DNA of 64,000 nt from Methylobacillus arboreus (GCF_020532725.1 NZ_JAJAVC010000011.1:582471-646470), one strand, 5' to 3'; positions 1 to 10,709 are shown, counted from the stretch's first letter. Program-made: numbers and translations. The notes: a model not told the origin generated them from the letters alone.

Positions 1-1
1 C

Positions 2-121
2 AGCGCGACCGGGCTCTGGTTTTCCCCTGCGCCGCTCTGGGCCAAGTGGGGAGTGACCATTACCATGGCGACGGTGGCAATCTGGCTGTTGTTGCGCCCG
101 GAACCTGTGCACTGCCAGTAA
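2..121 (+). CDS. C-terminal end of an unidentified membrane protein (partial)
   Basis: A reading frame enters from the left edge and stops at TAA 119-121, leaving 39 codons. The last residues include a hydrophobic run (about residues 17-31, TITMATVAIWLLL) followed by a short polar tail, which fits the last transmembrane helix of an integral membrane protein. It ends 42 bases before ispD on the same strand. The family cannot be recognised from so short a piece. Confidence 0.45.
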   Translation, partial: SATGLWFSPAPLWAKWGVTITMATVAIWLLLRPEPVHCQ

Positions 122-163
122 GGTGGTGCAGCGCCAGTGCCTGCCCGTGCTAGAATCCCGCCC

Positions 164-868
164 ATGTCGAAATTCCATGTCCTGATCCCAGCCGCGGGCA
201 CTGGCAGCCGCATGGGGTCTGAATTGCCCAAGCAATATCTGCCATTACTCGGCAAGCCGCTGGTCCACCATGCCTTATCCCTGTTTGCTGCTGCGTCACG
301 CATCAGTGCCGTGCATGTGGTGATCAGCCCGGATGATGACTTGTGGGCGCAATATAGCGTTGATTTCGGCGCAAAGGTTTTTGTGCATTGGCTGGGCGGC
401 GCAACAAGAGCGGCTACGGTGCTCAACGGCCTGGAAGCAATTGCGGGCCAGGTGGAGCCCGATGACTGGATATTGGTACACGATGCGGCGCGTCCAGGTT
501 TGAGCCATGCCATGCTGGAGCGTTTGCTGGATGCTTTGCAGGATGACGCCGTTGGCGGCTTGCTAGCTATCCCGCTTGCCGACACGCTCAAGCGGGCCGA
601 TGCTGCGCAACGTGTAGCCAGCACGGAGCCACGCGATGGCCTGTGGCAGGCACAGACGCCGCAGATGTTCCGTTATCAATTGCTCAAGCAAGCGTTGCAG
701 CAGTCCGGTGGCGCGCCGACCGATGAAGCGCAGGCGGTCGAGGCGCTCGGGTTTAGTCCCAAACTGGTGCCGGGCGAACTCAGGAACCTTAAAATTACTT
801 ATCCGCAGGATTTGCAGCTTGCACAAGCCATCCTGCTTGCAGACGCCAGGGAGCAGAAAATACCATGA
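164..868 (+). CDS. ispD: 2-C-methyl-D-erythritol 4-phosphate cytidylyltransferase
   Basis: IspD joins CTP to MEP to give CDP-ME, the third step of the non-mevalonate isoprenoid pathway, in the cytosol. The N-terminus carries the family's glycine-rich nucleotide-binding stretch ([11 protein letters not shown] at about residues 8-18, then LPKQYL), and VHDAARP lies mid-protein. At 234 residues it has the normal length. A GTG at 137 would add nine residues, but the ATG at 164 begins right before the conserved domain and fits family N-termini better; no clear ribosome site supports either. The stop overlaps the ispF start by four bases (ATGA), so the two are translationally coupled, as in many proteobacteria. 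Confidence 0.95.
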   Translation: MSKFHVLIPAAGTGSRMGSELPKQYLPLLGKPLVHHALSLFAAASRISAVHVVISPDDDLWAQYSVDFGAKVFVHWLGGATRAATVLNGLEAIAGQVEPDDWILVHDAARPGLSHAMLERLLDALQDDAVGGLLAIPLADTLKRADAAQRVASTEPRDGLWQAQTPQMFRYQLLKQALQQSGGAPTDEAQAVEALGFSPKLVPGELRNLKITYPQDLQLAQAILLADAREQKIP

Positions 869-1347
869 TCAGAGTAGGAAACGGGTTTGACGTACATCAG
901 TTGGTGGAAGGCCGGCCCTGTATTATTGGCGGGGTGGATATTCCGTTTGACAAGGGGCTAAAGGGCCATTCGGATGCCGACGTATTGCTGCATGCGGTGA
1001 GCGATGCCTTGCTGGGCGCGGCTGCGCTTGGTGATATCGGCAAGCATTTTCCTGATACCGATGAGCGCTTCAAGGGGGCGGATTCCCGTGTGCTATTGCG
1101 CCATGTGGTCGACCTGCTCAAGGCCAGGCATTACAGCATTGTGAATATTGACGCGACCATCATGGCTGAAGCACCGAAGATGGCACCGCATATCAGTGGG
1201 ATGTGCAGGAACATTGCCGATGATTGCGGTATTCCTTTCGACTCTGTCAACGTTAAGGCGACAACGACAGAGAAGCTCGGCTTTACCGGCCGGGGTGAGG
1301 GAATTGCGGCTCAGGCAGTTTGCCTAATCCAGAAGTACCAGATTTAA
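865..1347 (+). CDS. ispF: 2-C-methyl-D-erythritol 2,4-cyclodiphosphate synthase
   Basis: IspF cyclises CDP-ME 2-phosphate to MEcPP with release of CMP, later in the same isoprenoid pathway as IspD. The 160-residue protein is full length for the family. The metal ligands are visible: D9 and H11 in GFDVHQ and H43 in LLHAVSDAL. The GHSDADV loop and the C-terminal [14 protein letters not shown] signature are present. It overlaps ispD by four bases and is followed 20 bases later by an intrinsic terminator, so ispD-ispF probably form the end of one transcript. Confidence 0.97.
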   Translation: MIRVGNGFDVHQLVEGRPCIIGGVDIPFDKGLKGHSDADVLLHAVSDALLGAAALGDIGKHFPDTDERFKGADSRVLLRHVVDLLKARHYSIVNIDATIMAEAPKMAPHISGMCRNIADDCGIPFDSVNVKATTTEKLGFTGRGEGIAAQAVCLIQKYQI

Positions 1348-1367
1348 AGCATAAAGCGTCGTTCATA

Positions 1368-1396
1368 AAAAGGCCCGGTTGAATCCGGGCTTTTTT
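1368..1396 (+). terminator. Intrinsic terminator after ispF
   Basis: Stem GCCCGG (1373-1378) pairs with CCGGGC (1385-1390) over a six-base loop and is followed by six T. An A run precedes the stem, so it may also stop minus-strand transcripts coming from smr. Confidence 0.85.
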
Positions 1397-1416
1397 GTAT
1401 CTGTGACTAGCTGGGA

Positions 1417-1956
1417 TCATGCCTTGAGCAGCACGATGACTGCGCCGCTGCCACCGTCCTGTGGGCGTGCCTGGGCGTAGGCGATGACTTCATCTTTCTG
1501 CATGAGCCAGTTGCGCAGCTTGTGCTTGAGCACAGGCTCGCGGTTGCGTGAGCTCAGGCCTTTTCCATGGATGATGCGCACGCAGCGGATGCCGCGTTTC
1601 TTGCAACTGGCAAGAAATTCGGCGACATAAACCCTGGCTTCATCGCTGACCATGCCATGCAGGTCAATGACGGCTTGCACCACCCAGTGGCCGCGCCGCA
1701 GCTTGCTTAGGATGTCGGGGGAGTGCCCATCTCGCAGATATAGCAGCTCTTCGCCGCTTTCCAGTTCATGGGCAGGGATGTAACCGTCGCTCAGCGAGTC
1801 GACCAAGGCCTGGCGTTCATCGCGCAGGAATTGCCGGGGAATGGGTTTGGGAGTAGGGGGCTTGTGGTGCAGGCGGGACGACTTGAGCGGGCGGACATCC
1901 TTCACTGCATCAAGGAACAGCCTGCTTTCATCATCCTTGTCGTCTTGATCTGCCAT
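1417..1956 (-). CDS. Smr domain protein (DNA endonuclease SmrA-like)
   Basis: A 179-residue protein with a C-terminal Smr domain, the small domain first seen at the end of MutS2 and known in some members to cut DNA or RNA. The signature DLHG is at 98-101 and HGKG at 130-133, followed by a glycine-rich GGSGAVIVLL end. The N-terminal 90 residues are charged and proline-rich (PPTPKPIP) with no known fold. This two-part layout matches the stand-alone Smr proteins of proteobacteria (SmrA/YdaL, SmrB/YfcN). It lies 54 bases downstream of trxB on the same strand. Its substrate cannot be read from the sequence. Confidence 0.85.
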   Translation of the reverse strand: MADQDDKDDESRLFLDAVKDVRPLKSSRLHHKPPTPKPIPRQFLRDERQALVDSLSDGYIPAHELESGEELLYLRDGHSPDILSKLRRGHWVVQAVIDLHGMVSDEARVYVAEFLASCKKRGIRCVRIIHGKGLSSRNREPVLKHKLRNWLMQKDEVIAYAQARPQDGGSGAVIVLLKA

Positions 1957-1982
1957 ATGCTTGTACTGCCAGCGGAAGTGAG

Positions 1983-2003
1983 CCCGCAGGGAGGCCCTGC
2001 GGG
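1983..2003 (-). other. Strong intergenic hairpin between trxB and smr
   Basis: Perfect eight-pair stem CCCGCAGG (1983-1990) / CCTGCGGG (1996-2003) with a five-base loop, just after the trxB stop. There is no T tract on the minus side, so it is more likely an mRNA-stabilising or attenuating hairpin than a classical terminator. Confidence 0.6.
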
Positions 2004-2010
2004 ATGTTGC

Positions 2011-2988
<978 letters not shown>

Positions 2989-3004
2989 TCAAAAGTTCAG
3001 AATG

Positions 3005-3475
3005 TTAGGGTTTTTCCAGCAAGCTGCGCAACATCCATGCGGTTTTTTCATGGATTTGCAGGCGCTGGGTCAACAGGTCGGCAGTCGCCTCGTCTGCGGC
3101 TTTTTCCGCCGTTGGGAAGACAGAGCGCGCAGTGCGCACTACGGCTTCGTGGCCTGCCACCAGTGCCTTAATCATATCCGCTGCATGCGGCACGCCATCG
3201 GTTTCCTCAATGGAGGTCAACCTGCTGAACTCCTTGTAGGTGCCCGGGGCTGGAAAGTCCAGGGAGCGGATGCGCTCGGCAATCTGGTCAACCGCTGTCC
3301 ACAGTTCGTTGTATTGTTCCTCGAACATCAGGTGCAATGTGCGGAATTGGGGGCCGGTGACGTTCCAATGGAAGTAATGGGTTTTGAGGTATAGCGTATA
3401 AGTATCTGCAAGGAAACGGGAAAGTCCTTCAGCAATTTTCTTGCGGTCTTTTTCACTGATGCCAATATCTACCAT
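3005..3475 (-). CDS. dps: Dps family ferritin-like DNA-protection protein
   Basis: A 156-residue Dps protein, which forms a hollow dodecamer that oxidises and stores iron with peroxide and protects DNA. Ferroxidase residues H36, H48, D63 and E67 have exactly the spacing of the classical Dps site (12, 15 and 4). The frame is open further upstream, but the ATG at 3473-3475 is preceded by AAGGAG at the right distance, so I chose [10 protein letters not shown] as the start. It is transcribed in the same direction as trxB 43 bases later. The N-terminus is short, without the lysine-rich DNA-binding tail of the E. coli protein. Confidence 0.93.
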   Translation of the reverse strand: MVDIGISEKDRKKIAEGLSRFLADTYTLYLKTHYFHWNVTGPQFRTLHLMFEEQYNELWTAVDQIAERIRSLDFPAPGTYKEFSRLTSIEETDGVPHAADMIKALVAGHEAVVRTARSVFPTAEKAADEATADLLTQRLQIHEKTAWMLRSLLEKP

Positions 3476-3814
3476 TTTGTTCTCCTTTATTGAGGTGAAA
3501 TGCAACTTGAACACATCCATGCCGAATATCTTACGGCTGTGCTTCACAGCCGAGCCTTGTAGCAGACAATCATTGCAATTCTTAGTTTCGCTAGTTTAGG
3601 CGCCGCTAGAGGGGAGTGCAAATTGATTGTGTTTATATGAATGATAGGCTGGCTTAATCAGTTGTCGGAAGAGTCAATAAAACTGACGCAAGATCATCCA
3701 GTTTCCTGAATATGGAAAGTAGGAACTATCTGACAAGAGCACTATCTATTAAATGACTGGAACAAAATTCCAGCCATGTTGATTAATCTCCCAAAAGGAA
3801 AAGGAATTTTTGCT

Positions 3815-4018
3815 ATGTTAGTACTGGACGTTCATCCCTCGTCAGCAGATGTTGGCGCTATTCAGCCTCCTGCTCGTTTCATCCCACGGCTCAATCATTC
3901 GCAATATGTGCCCGCAGAAAATGTAGCGGAAAGAGAAGCTGCATTTGACCGTGTCAGCCGTGCCGGCAATGCCCGTGCGCTGGTACAGAACATTGATGCG
4001 TTTTGTGATTGTGTCTGA
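3815..4018 (+). CDS. Small hypothetical protein
   Basis: A 67-codon frame starting MLVLDVHPSS and ending FCDCV. The ATG at 3815 follows an AAGGAAAAGGAA purine run, a plausible ribosome site; an earlier in-frame ATG at 3776 lacks one. The protein has no signal peptide and no motif that I recognise. It ends 38 bases before the YCF48-like repeat gene on the same strand and could be co-transcribed with it. Coding status rests only on the frame, the ribosome site and the position. Confidence 0.4.
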   Translation: MLVLDVHPSSADVGAIQPPARFIPRLNHSQYVPAENVAEREAAFDRVSRAGNARALVQNIDAFCDCV

Positions 4019-4056
4019 TCTTGATTTTCCAGGGTGAACCGCAATAGGTGAGCTCT

Positions 4057-4782
4057 ATGGAATTGACGCTAAGTAAATGCTTCAGATCGCCTTATAAAGC
4101 AACAGTGGCTTTCATAGCGTTGACCGTAGCATGCCTTATAGCCGCAAGCGCTAACGGCGAGCAAGCGTGGGCGTTACGGGAGAGCGGTACATCAAGCGAA
4201 CTTCACTCAGTAAGTTTTACACCAAACGGTCAGCAAGGTTGGGCTGTGGGTTTTGGTGGCACTATTCTCGCCACCACCAATGGTGGGCAAACATGGGTGC
4301 CACAGGCGAGCGGCACATCTAATGAACTTCATAGTGTTAGCTTTACACCTGATGGTCAAAACGGTTTTGCCGTGGGCTTTGGCGGTACGATTCTCGCTGC
4401 TACAAATGGTGGGCAAACGTGGGTAAAGCAGGAGAGTGCTACGCCTAACGAACTTTACGCTGTCAGCATTGCCTCCGGTGGACGTTATGGCTGGATAGTA
4501 GGATTTGACGGTACTATTCTTTCCACCACCAATGGTGGGAAAATATGGGCGCCACAGGTGAGCGGCACATCTAATGAACTTCGCTCTGTAAGCTTCACGT
4601 CGGATGGTCAGATTGGGTGGGCGGTGGGATTTGGTGGAGCGATTCTTAGCACTACCAACGGCGGGAAAACTTGGTTGAAACAGGAGAGTGGTACATCGAG
4701 TGAACTTCATTCGGTCAGCATCACGCAGAATGGCCGGTATGGCTGGGCGGTAGGGTTTGGCGGCACGATCATTAATAATTAA
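4057..4782 (+). CDS. Secreted protein made of YCF48-like tandem repeats
   Basis: A 241-residue protein with an N-terminal hydrophobic segment (about 17-33) ending ASANG, probably a signal peptide. The rest is four complete 42-residue repeats and a fifth cut to 36. Each repeat has SGTSxELHSVSF, then GWAVGFGGTIL, then TTNGG(Q/K)TW. WxVGxxGTIL...TxDGGxTW units are typical of YCF48/BNR-type beta-propeller blades, as in photosystem II assembly factor HCF136. Five blades are few for a closed propeller, which might mean dimerisation or a degenerate fold. The ATG at 4057 has AGGTGAG just upstream; a GTG at 4048 is the alternative. It is possibly co-transcribed with the small frame before it. Partner unknown. 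Confidence 0.75.
   Translation: MELTLSKCFRSPYKATVAFIALTVACLIAASANGEQAWALRESGTSSELHSVSFTPNGQQGWAVGFGGTILATTNGGQTWVPQASGTSNELHSVSFTPDGQNGFAVGFGGTILAATNGGQTWVKQESATPNELYAVSIASGGRYGWIVGFDGTILSTTNGGKIWAPQVSGTSNELRSVSFTSDGQIGWAVGFGGAILSTTNGGKTWLKQESGTSSELHSVSITQNGRYGWAVGFGGTIINN
4168..4779 (+). repeat. Tandem 126-base coding repeats (4 full units + 1 partial)
   Basis: Within the YCF48-like gene, units begin at the tryptophan codons at about 4168, 4294, 4420, 4546 and 4672. Each full unit is 126 bases (42 codons). Units 1, 2 and 4 are the most alike; unit 3 diverges most (ESATPNELYAVSIASGG). The constant period points to duplication by unequal recombination or slippage. Confidence 0.8.
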
Positions 4783-5021
4783 CTCAGAAAACACCCTTTT
4801 GTCGCAAGGGAAGAAAACTAAAGATGTCAGCCTTGTGTTTCGCGCATGATCATGTTTTAGCCCCAGGCGGGGCAAATACCCCACCTCGTAAAGTCTGGAT
4901 TTAAATTGCAGATGACAAGTTTTATCCTGTACTCGGCACCGCCGTTGAGCGCCAGACCGAAACCGGGTTGATGCTGATATAATCAGGACAGTTTAACTTT
5001 AGTGCCGGGTACCGAATCATC

Positions 5022-7319
5022 TTGTTTTTCCAGAAAAAAAGCACGCCGCTCAATAGCCGCCGTCAAGCAGAGCCTGCAGCCACTCCTGGTATCGTCAAGG
5101 AGGCCTGGTGGCTTGGCCTGGTGGTGGTTGGCCTTTACCTTGCCCTGATCCTTTTCACCTATCGCAGTGACGATCCATCGTGGTCGCACAGCGCAAGCGA
5201 TAGCGACATTACATACAATGCCGGCGGTGCATTGGGTGCCTGGCTTTCCGATATCCTGCTCTACTTGTTCGGTTTTTCTGCCTGGTTGTGGGTGGTGCTC
5301 GCGTTTTATGCCATGTGGCTGGTTTATCTGCGGCTGGAGGCGGTGGATGCCGAGCAGAAGCCTATGATCTGGCTTAACCTGAGTGGCTTTGCCATGTTGC
5401 TGCTGTCTTCCGCGGCACTGGAAGCCGGGCATTTCCATGCGGTATCGGTAGAGTTGCCGCTGGCGGCTGGCGGCATGCTGGGTGCATTAATCGATAGCGG
5501 CTTGCAAGCCATGCTGGGTTTCGCGGGTTCGACCCTGGTGCTTTTGTTGGCGCTTGCAGTGGGTTTCAGCCTGTTTACCGGCTGGTCCTGGATTGCGATT
5601 GCCGAAAAACTCGGTGCCGGGTTGGAGTTCAGTTACCACTACATCATTGAGCGCTGGCAGGATTACCAAGACCGCAAGGTGGGCAAGGCCGCCGAGCAGA
5701 AGCGTAATGAGTTTGTGGACAGCGAGCGCAAGCGCACCGAGGACAGGCAGCCGGTGCAGATCGAAGTGCCACCCACTTTCGAGATCGAGAAAAGCGAGCG
5801 GGTGCAGAAGGAAAAGCAGACGCCTTTGTTCGAAACCCTGCCTGATTCGCCCTTGCCGCCTTTGCACTTGTTGGATGAACCTACTGGCGTGGTGGAGGTG
5901 CAATCTGCCGAGACGCTTGAATTCACTTCGCGCCTGATCGAGCGCAAGCTCATGGATTTCGGCATCGAGGTCAAGGTGGTTACAGCCTTGCCTGGGCCGG
6001 TGATTACCCGTTATGAAATCGAGCCTGCTGCTGGCGTAAAAGGCAGCCAGGTGGCCAATCTTTCTAAGGATTTGGCGCGCGCGCTGTCCGTAGTGAGTGT
6101 GCGCGTGGTAGAGACTATTCCAGGCAAAGTCTATATGGGCCTGGAAATTCCCAACCCCAAGCGCCAGATTGTGTATCTTTCGGAAATTCTGGGTTCCCAG
6201 ATTTATGCCGATGTGACGTCGCCATTGGCGATTGCCATGGGCAAGGATATTTCCGGCAAGCCGGTAGTGGCTGATCTTGCCAAAATGCCCCACGTGTTGG
6301 TTGCGGGTACTACAGGTTCAGGTAAGTCGGTGGCGATCAACGCTATGATCTTGAGCCTGGTGTACAAGGCCGAGCCAAGCAAGGTGCGCTTGATCCTGAT
6401 TGACCCCAAGATGCTGGAACTGTCGGTTTATGACGCGATTCCACATCTCCTGGCTCCCGTGATCACTGATATGCGCCAAGCGGGCAATGCACTCAACTGG
6501 AGCGTGGCGGAGATGGAGCGCCGCTACAAGCTCATGTCTATGCTGGGCGTACGCAACCTGGCGGGTTACAACCAGAAGATTCGCGATGCAGAAAAAGAGG
6601 GCACCTCCATTCCTCATCCTTTCAGCCTGACCCCGGATGAGCCCGAGCCATTGGAAGAATTGCCATTGATCGTGGTGGTGATTGACGAGCTGGCTGACCT
6701 CATGATGGTGGTGGGGAAGAAGGTGGAAGAACCAATTGCGCGTCTGGCGCAAAAGGCGCGTGCCTGCGGCATTCACCTCGTAGTGGCGACCCAGCGTCCT
6801 TCCGTGGATGTGATCACCGGCCTGATCAAGGCCAATATCCCGACCCGTGTCGCGTTCCAGGTATCGAGCAAGATCGATTCGCGCACCATTCTTGACCAGA
6901 TGGGCGCAGAAGCTTTGCTCGGACAAGGCGACATGCTCTACCAGCCGCCCGGTACCAGCAACCCGCAGCGTGTACATGGCGCTTTTGTTTCCGACCAGGA
7001 AGTGCATCGGGTGGTTGAGCACCTCAAGCAATTGGGTGAGCCCAACTATATCGAGGGTATTCTCACCGGCGGCAGCGAAGAGGGCGGGGAAGCAGGCGAA
7101 CTGGGCGAGAGTGGCGGAGAGGCTGACCCGCTCTATGACGAGGCGGTGGCTATCGTGCTCAAGTCGCGCCGTGCCTCGATTTCATCGGTACAACGCCAGT
7201 TGCGCATCGGCTATAACCGTGCTGCCCGCCTGATCGAGGAAATGGAGCGCGCCGGGCTTGTTTCCGCCATGCAGAGCAACGGTAACCGTGAAGTAATCGC
7301 CCCCAATCATCATGAATAA
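5022..7319 (+). CDS. ftsK: DNA translocase FtsK
   Basis: FtsK is a hexameric, membrane-anchored motor that pumps chromosome ends through the closing septum and activates XerCD at dif. In order: four predicted membrane helices in the first 180 residues, a short charged linker (about 200-290), the alpha/beta motor with Walker A GTTGSGKS at 429-436 and Walker B VVVIDEL ending near 556, and a C-terminal winged-helix gamma domain (about 695-760, [17 protein letters not shown]) that reads KOPS. At 765 residues it is the short-linker form common in betaproteobacteria. The only workable start is TTG at 5022, because the frame closes at 4980-4982 and no ATG exists before the first helix. lolA follows 18 bases later. 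Confidence 0.95.
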   Translation: MFFQKKSTPLNSRRQAEPAATPGIVKEAWWLGLVVVGLYLALILFTYRSDDPSWSHSASDSDITYNAGGALGAWLSDILLYLFGFSAWLWVVLAFYAMWLVYLRLEAVDAEQKPMIWLNLSGFAMLLLSSAALEAGHFHAVSVELPLAAGGMLGALIDSGLQAMLGFAGSTLVLLLALAVGFSLFTGWSWIAIAEKLGAGLEFSYHYIIERWQDYQDRKVGKAAEQKRNEFVDSERKRTEDRQPVQIEVPPTFEIEKSERVQKEKQTPLFETLPDSPLPPLHLLDEPTGVVEVQSAETLEFTSRLIERKLMDFGIEVKVVTALPGPVITRYEIEPAAGVKGSQVANLSKDLARALSVVSVRVVETIPGKVYMGLEIPNPKRQIVYLSEILGSQIYADVTSPLAIAMGKDISGKPVVADLAKMPHVLVAGTTGSGKSVAINAMILSLVYKAEPSKVRLILIDPKMLELSVYDAIPHLLAPVITDMRQAGNALNWSVAEMERRYKLMSMLGVRNLAGYNQKIRDAEKEGTSIPHPFSLTPDEPEPLEELPLIVVVIDELADLMMVVGKKVEEPIARLAQKARACGIHLVVATQRPSVDVITGLIKANIPTRVAFQVSSKIDSRTILDQMGAEALLGQGDMLYQPPGTSNPQRVHGAFVSDQEVHRVVEHLKQLGEPNYIEGILTGGSEEGGEAGELGESGGEADPLYDEAVAIVLKSRRASISSVQRQLRIGYNRAARLIEEMERAGLVSAMQSNGNREVIAPNHHE

Positions 7320-7337
7320 GCACGAAAGACAGGCAGC

Positions 7338-7946
7338 ATGAAGTTTCTGGCAGCAGCATTATTGGTGACGCCTTTGCTTGCGCAGGCGGGCGGCGTGGAG
7401 TCCCTCAAGGCATTCTTCCAGTCCACCAGCGCCATGCGCGCGCATTTCCACCAGGAGGTGACTGATGCCCAGGGCAACAAGGTGCAGGAAGTGCAAGGCA
7501 ATATGCAGTTGCAGCGTCCGGGCAAGTTCAGGTGGGATTACGACAAGCCTTATGTGCAGCAGATCGTGGGCGATGGCGAGAAAGTCTGGCTCTACGATCC
7601 CGAACTCAACCAGGTGACAGTGCGCATGATGAGCAAGGCGATTGGTTCCAGCCCGGCTTCATTGCTGGCAGGAGCGCAGGATGCGGAGCGCAATTTCACA
7701 CTGACCACGGTTGCGCATAGCAATGACGGACTAGAGTGGGTACAGGCGGTGCCCAAGGCGGAAGAAAGTGGTTTCGACAAAGTGTTGCTGGGCTTCAAGG
7801 GTGATGTGCTGCAAAAAATGGAATTGCACGACAGCTTCGGGCATACCACCAGCATCCAATTCAGCAAGTTCGAGCGTAATCCCTCCTTGGCCAATAACAA
7901 CTTCAAGTTTGTTGTCCCGGCCGGAGCGGATGTTGTTGGAGAGTAA
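7338..7946 (+). CDS. lolA: Outer-membrane lipoprotein carrier protein LolA
   Basis: LolA is the periplasmic chaperone that takes mature lipoproteins from LolCDE to the outer-membrane receptor LolB. The 202-residue precursor has a clear signal peptide (MKFLAAALLVTPLLAQA, cut about 17/18). The typical fold start follows: SLKAFFQSTSAMRAHFHQ, then GKFRWDYDKPYVQQIVGDG and VWLYDPELNQVTVR. Sitting 18 bases after ftsK and before rarA and serS, it reproduces the ftsK-lolA-rarA-serS order common in proteobacteria, here interrupted by two extra envelope genes. Confidence 0.95.
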   Translation: MKFLAAALLVTPLLAQAGGVESLKAFFQSTSAMRAHFHQEVTDAQGNKVQEVQGNMQLQRPGKFRWDYDKPYVQQIVGDGEKVWLYDPELNQVTVRMMSKAIGSSPASLLAGAQDAERNFTLTTVAHSNDGLEWVQAVPKAEESGFDKVLLGFKGDVLQKMELHDSFGHTTSIQFSKFERNPSLANNNFKFVVPAGADVVGE

Positions 7947-8001
7947 CCCTGTGTCAGTCCTTTGATTTACCTGATGGAATTCCATTGTGTTTGATCAATG
8001 C

Positions 8002-9357
8002 ATGACAAATGGCAAGGCGATGCTTTACAAAGCCGCCATGCACGGTGTGGCGGGTGCCTTGTTGTTATTAAGCGGAAATGCCGTATGGGCAGAGGATGGA
8101 ACCCTGTTGAGCCGGGCAGGCAGCCTGATTGCCGCACGCGACTATGCAGCAGCATATGCCTTGCTGGAACCTGTGGAGTCTGAAAACTCGGGCAACCCTG
8201 ACTATGACATGCTGCTGGGCCTGGCTGCCATTGATAGCGGCCATGTCACGCGTGGCGTGTTTGCCCTGGAGCGCGTGCTGGCAGTGCAGCCGGACAATAG
8301 CCATGCCAGGGCGCAGATCGCTCGCGCCTATTTCCTGCTCGGTGAGCAGGAAGCTGCGCGTACAGAATTCAGGAACGTGCTCAACCAGCGGCCGCCAGAG
8401 GATATGACCAGGATTATCAATCGCTATATGAGTGCGATTGATAAGGCCCAGGGACTGGCAACGACATTCTCGGCTTATCTTGAAGGCACGGTGGGGCACG
8501 ACTCCAATGTGAATAGCGCCACTGGGGTTTCTTCAGTGGCGGTTCCCTTGTTCGGCGGGCAGATCATTATTGATCTTGATCGCACTGCCCGTGAGACCAG
8601 CGATAATTACATGAACCTGGCTGGAGGTGTTTCGTTTCGTACGCCGCTGGCAAACCGCCTTACTTTGTTTGCAGGCATCAATGCTTCACAGCGCTTGAAT
8701 AATCATGAGGACGAATTCGAGATTGGCATGCTTGATGCCAATGTTGGACTTAGCTATCGTAAAAACCGTGATACCTTCACCCTGGCGGCGCAAGGCACCC
8801 ACCTTAGTCTGGACAACCGTACTTATCGCCGGGCACATGGTATCAATGCCCAATGGCAACGAGATATCAACAACAAAAACCAGCTCAATGCCTTTGCGCA
8901 GGTATCGCGCCTGGAATATCCGGATAACGAAATCCGGGATGCCGACCGTTATGTGGCGGGCGGTGGCTGGGCGCACGTGTTTAATGGCGATCTGACGCCG
9001 CTGCTGTTTGTCAGCGGCTACCTGGGCAAGGAAGAGACTCGGGATAGGCAGTGGGATTTTCTCAGCAATCGTCTCTACGGCATTCGTAGTGGCGGGCAGT
9101 TGACGCTGAAGCCAAAACTGGTAGCGTTTACTACCATGGGGTATGAGTACCGAACCCATGACGGGCAAGAGCCGCTGTTCTTGAAAGATCGTATTGACAG
9201 GCAATTGGACGTAAGCCTGGGCTTGCGCTACCTGCCCGGGTACAATTGGGTCATTAAACCGCAATTGACCTATATCAGGAATGAATCGAACATTGATCTC
9301 AATGATTTTGACCGCTACATGGTTTCGGTCAGTGTCCGCCGTGAGTTCAACTGGTAA
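8002..9357 (+). CDS. TPR plus outer-membrane beta-barrel protein (DUF560/Slam-like)
   Basis: A signal peptide (hydrophobic ALLLLSG...VWA) is followed by a periplasmic TPR-like helical region (about 30-145: AAAYALLEPVESEN, ARAQIARAYFLLGEQEAA) and a C-terminal half of alternating beta strands ending in VSVSVRREFNW, an outer-membrane barrel terminus with a final aromatic. This layout resembles surface lipoprotein assembly modifier (Slam/DUF560) proteins, which help move proteins across the outer membrane; that role is inferred. Start candidates are GTG 7987, ATG 8002 and ATG 8020; none has a strong ribosome site. It runs directly into the FecR-domain gene, 12 bases away, so the two probably act together at the cell surface. 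Confidence 0.75.
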   Translation: MTNGKAMLYKAAMHGVAGALLLLSGNAVWAEDGTLLSRAGSLIAARDYAAAYALLEPVESENSGNPDYDMLLGLAAIDSGHVTRGVFALERVLAVQPDNSHARAQIARAYFLLGEQEAARTEFRNVLNQRPPEDMTRIINRYMSAIDKAQGLATTFSAYLEGTVGHDSNVNSATGVSSVAVPLFGGQIIIDLDRTARETSDNYMNLAGGVSFRTPLANRLTLFAGINASQRLNNHEDEFEIGMLDANVGLSYRKNRDTFTLAAQGTHLSLDNRTYRRAHGINAQWQRDINNKNQLNAFAQVSRLEYPDNEIRDADRYVAGGGWAHVFNGDLTPLLFVSGYLGKEETRDRQWDFLSNRLYGIRSGGQLTLKPKLVAFTTMGYEYRTHDGQEPLFLKDRIDRQLDVSLGLRYLPGYNWVIKPQLTYIRNESNIDLNDFDRYMVSVSVRREFNW

Positions 9358-9369
9358 TTGAGGCTATAT

Positions 9370-10608
9370 ATGCAGATCACGAACACAATCAGGATTGCTT
9401 TTTTCGCGTTGGCCATGGCGGCTAATGCCAGTATTGTCATGGCTGCCGCAGGCAAAGTGGAGTTTGTCTATGGCGTGGCAAGCATTGTGGATCAATCAGG
9501 CAATACGCGCGATGCCAGCAAGGGCAGCGAGTTCGATGCCGGAGAAACCTTGCAGACTGCCGATGGCCGCATGCAGGTCAAGTTTATCGATGGTGGTTAT
9601 ATCTCCCTGCAACCCAATACCAGCTTCAAGGTGGAGGAGTATCACTATAGCGGTCAGGAAGATGGCAGCGAGCGTGGCATTTTTCGCCTGATTAAGGGAG
9701 GCTTGCGTGCCATTACCGGCGTGATTGGTCATGCCAACAAGCCGAATTACCGTATGGACACGCCAGTTGCCACAATCGGCATACGTGGCACGGAGTTTTC
9801 CGCCTTGCTGGACGACACCCAGAAACTGTTGGTCAAGGTGGGCGATGGGGCCGTGTTCATGGAGAACAACCTGGGAAATCTTGTGCTATACAAGGGCCAG
9901 TCTGGCGAAGTGCTCAATGCGACTAGCCGCCCAGGTTATTCTGAAGTGATGCCGGTATTGGTTGCGGCAGGCCCGCAACAGGGAACACTTCAGGATACCC
10001 TTGAGGAAAAACATGCCGCTGATACCAGCGATAAAGGCTTTGCCAATGCCGATATCCGGAGCGATCAAGGGGTGCCTTGCGCTTTGGCCGATTGCCTTGC
10101 TTTAAATGAGCCTGAATTGCCTGATGAGTCATCACCTCCCCCGTTGCCAGGAGGGGGTAATAATGATTCCATTGCCTCACAGATTATTGCGGCTAATGCC
10201 GGAAATATGACAGGCTCCTGGAGCGGTAGCAGCGAGGTCAATGGGCGCTTTTTTGGAATTTCAATACCGCTGACGGCGGTAGGTGCATTGACGGTAAATT
10301 TCAGCAATTATCAGGCTGGTTTCAATGTAGGCTTGAATGGGCTGGATGGATTGGTGAGCCTCAGTACCGCACGAGAAGCTGCCGGTACATTACAGGCTGA
10401 CGGCAGCTTTATTTTCAGCGATGGTCGCATGAGTGGTAGCGGATGCACGATCAACTGTACCTTGACAGTAAATTGGGGGCAATTGAGTGGTAGTGCCCTT
10501 GAGAATGCCAGTATCAACTTTTCTGTAAGTGACCTTCTCAATTTGATCGCTGTTAATCGGCAGACCCTGGAGTTACAGGGTCGACTTACTGAGCCGCAGT
10601 CTCAGTAG
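9370..10608 (+). CDS. FecR-domain surface or periplasmic protein
   Basis: About 412 residues with a signal peptide (ending near VMAAA), then a FecR domain: GKVEFVYGVASIVD, FDAGETLQTADGRMQVKF, GGYISLQPNTSFKVEEY and a DTPVATIGIRGTEF core. FecR domains of this secreted type are thought to be wall- or surface-associated, unlike the membrane anti-sigma FecR. A proline-rich linker (PPPLPGGGNN) leads to a glycine/serine-rich beta region containing a cysteine pair (GCTINC). The ATG at 9370 has GAGG six bases upstream; TTG 9358 is weaker. It follows the TPR/barrel gene by 12 bases, a pairing that suggests the barrel protein exports or anchors this one. Confidence 0.8.
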   Translation: MQITNTIRIAFFALAMAANASIVMAAAGKVEFVYGVASIVDQSGNTRDASKGSEFDAGETLQTADGRMQVKFIDGGYISLQPNTSFKVEEYHYSGQEDGSERGIFRLIKGGLRAITGVIGHANKPNYRMDTPVATIGIRGTEFSALLDDTQKLLVKVGDGAVFMENNLGNLVLYKGQSGEVLNATSRPGYSEVMPVLVAAGPQQGTLQDTLEEKHAADTSDKGFANADIRSDQGVPCALADCLALNEPELPDESSPPPLPGGGNNDSIASQIIAANAGNMTGSWSGSSEVNGRFFGISIPLTAVGALTVNFSNYQAGFNVGLNGLDGLVSLSTAREAAGTLQADGSFIFSDGRMSGSGCTINCTLTVNWGQLSGSALENASINFSVSDLLNLIAVNRQTLELQGRLTEPQSQ

Positions 10609-10709
10609 TTTCTAAACCATACAGACGGTAAAATAAGCATCTTTTGATGCTTCTTGGTGTACTGTCACGGGGCATTTCTCTGCATGATTCATCATAAACA
10701 GGCATTGCA

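Noticed and set aside
4860..4873. GCCCC/GGGGC hairpin considered as a terminator of the repeat gene
   Set aside because: No T tract on either side and only five pairs.
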